DNA from: an uncultured Bdellovibrionales bacterium
GTDB lineage: Bacteria; Bdellovibrionota; Bdellovibrionia; Bdellovibrionales; UBA1609
NCBI GenBank assembly: GCA_937980625.1
Contig: CALJPJ010000227.1
Location: forward strand, 1 to 5,908
Direction: 5' to 3'
DNA length: 5,908 bases
Position 1 is the first letter of the stretch. Each line of letters opens with the position of its first letter. Of this stretch, positions 5,157 through 5,908 are shown in pieces. The position numbers were made by a program, and so were the translations under genes. A model generated the notes under the pieces. The model was given only the letters and a program-made list of their open reading frames with translations. It made no database searches and was not told the DNA's origin.

Positions 5157-5908
5157 ATGGATCAGCCAAGATGTGTTCAGCAAAATGTAAGTTTAAAACA
5201 GTATAACACCTGGAAGGTGGGTGGGACTGCTGAGTATTTTTCTTTACCAAATAATATTGAAGATTTAAAAAGTAGCCTTAGGTGGGCAAAAGCAAATAGC
5301 TTAAAAGTTACATTGTTAGGTGATGGTAGTAATGTGTTGATCCATGATAATGGTATCAAGGGTTTAGTTATATGTTTAAAAGGTTTGGCTGGTGTTGAGG
5401 TCTTAAAAACAGAGACACATTTGAAGCTTGAGTGCTGGGCAGGAACCTCAAAAGCAGAGCCATTAAAGCATTTTTTAGCTCATAAATTATCTCCTGCTCT
5501 ATTTTTAACTGGTTTACCGGGTAATATTGCCGGTGGTGTTGTTATGAATGCTGGCGTAGGTGAGAAAAGATTACCGCGAGAGTTTTGTGAAATTGTTGAT
5601 TGGGTTGATGTTCTAAGAAGTGACTCTTTAGAGGTTGAAAGAGTTAAGGGCTCTGCTATTGATTGGAGTTATCGAACCAGCCAAGGCTGGCAGCCAGGAG
5701 TAATTGTTAAAGTTGGTTTAACTTGGCCACTACAGCCAGATCAGCCAGATATTATGTCAGAAATAAAAAAGGCCACTCGCAACAGAATCATGAAACAGCC
5801 GATTAGCCAGCCCAGTTGTGGCTCCGTATTTAGAAACCCTAAACCGCAATCGTCTGGGGCACTCATTGAAGGGGCTGGTTTAAAAGGATACGAAATTGGT
5901 GGTGCTGA
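5157..5908 (+). CDS. murB: MurB, UDP-enolpyruvyl-GlcNAc reductase (3' end cut by window)
   Basis: MurB is a cytoplasmic FAD enzyme that reduces UDP-GlcNAc-enolpyruvate to UDP-MurNAc with NADPH, supplying the MurC substrate. The first 250 codons are visible; the family is usually about 300 residues or more, so the C-terminal part with the last catalytic Glu is outside the window. Seen motifs are YNTWKVGGTAEYF (16-28), the FAD-binding LGDGSNVLI (54-62), GLPGNIAGGVVMNAG (119-133), SYRTS with the substrate Arg173 (171-175), and PSCGSVFRNP (219-228) with Ser223 as the expected proton donor, then GALIEGAGLKGYEIGGA (234-250). The motif pattern suggests a type II MurB. The ATG lies 3 nt after the murC stop and has no convincing Shine-Dalgarno, so translation probably depends on coupling to murC. 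Confidence 0.96.
   Translation, partial: MDQPRCVQQNVSLKQYNTWKVGGTAEYFSLPNNIEDLKSSLRWAKANSLKVTLLGDGSNVLIHDNGIKGLVICLKGLAGVEVLKTETHLKLECWAGTSKAEPLKHFLAHKLSPALFLTGLPGNIAGGVVMNAGVGEKRLPREFCEIVDWVDVLRSDSLEVERVKGSAIDWSYRTSQGWQPGVIVKVGLTWPLQPDQPDIMSEIKKATRNRIMKQPISQPSCGSVFRNPKPQSSGALIEGAGLKGYEIGGA

Noticed and set aside
5177..5359. Minus-strand reading frame of 60 codons
   Set aside because: It is antisense to the FAD-binding part of murB.

Overview
The window is AT-rich bacterial DNA with complete or near-complete genes on both strands. It looks like a Gram-negative chromosome: it has an outer-membrane-type lipoprotein di-heme peroxidase and a murG-murC-murB block from the division and cell wall (dcw) cluster. 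Two genes at the left resemble the two halves of TIGR02147/DUF4423 proteins. That family is, from general knowledge, concentrated in Bdellovibrionota and Fibrobacterota. A low-GC member of Bdellovibrionota (Bacteriovorax/Halobacteriovorax-like) is my best guess, but this is inference and not proven by the sequence.

Left block (1-1193, minus strand): a compact three-gene operon. It is transcribed from about position 1240 toward position 1 and encodes a putative HTH-type protein (660-1193), a DUF4423-like protein (53-643) and the first 21 residues of an exported protein that runs off the window (1-63). Each gene has its own Shine-Dalgarno sequence. The last two genes overlap by 11 bp.

Gene-free stretch (1194-1559): it holds a helically spaced set of GTCAAA motifs next to the operon start, a compound inverted repeat with repeated GTGAAA/TTTCAC half-sites, six degenerate 10-bp TTAAA-centred units on near-perfect helical phase, and a strong hairpin just past the peroxidase stop codon. 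I found no convincing gene or structured RNA in it.

Middle (1560-2603, minus strand): a lipoprotein bacterial cytochrome c peroxidase of the CcpA/MauG superfamily. It has two CXXCH haem sites and conserved Trp, Gln, Glu and Met residues. The switchable distal His of the Pseudomonas enzyme is replaced by Val. A divergent promoter region (2604-2726) separates it from the mur genes.

Right block (2727-5908, plus strand): murG, murC and murB, tightly packed (0-bp and 3-bp gaps), encode consecutive cytoplasmic and inner-face steps of peptidoglycan precursor synthesis. MurB makes UDP-MurNAc, MurC adds L-Ala to it, and MurG later adds GlcNAc to lipid I. murB is cut by the window edge after 250 codons. 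murG probably starts at an internal TTG (2727), and its product carries unusual residues at two positions considered important in E. coli MurG.

No mobile element, CRISPR array, tRNA or rRNA was seen. The window is mostly ordinary housekeeping sequence. The least explained parts are the split regulator-like operon and the repeat-rich intergenic region in front of it.
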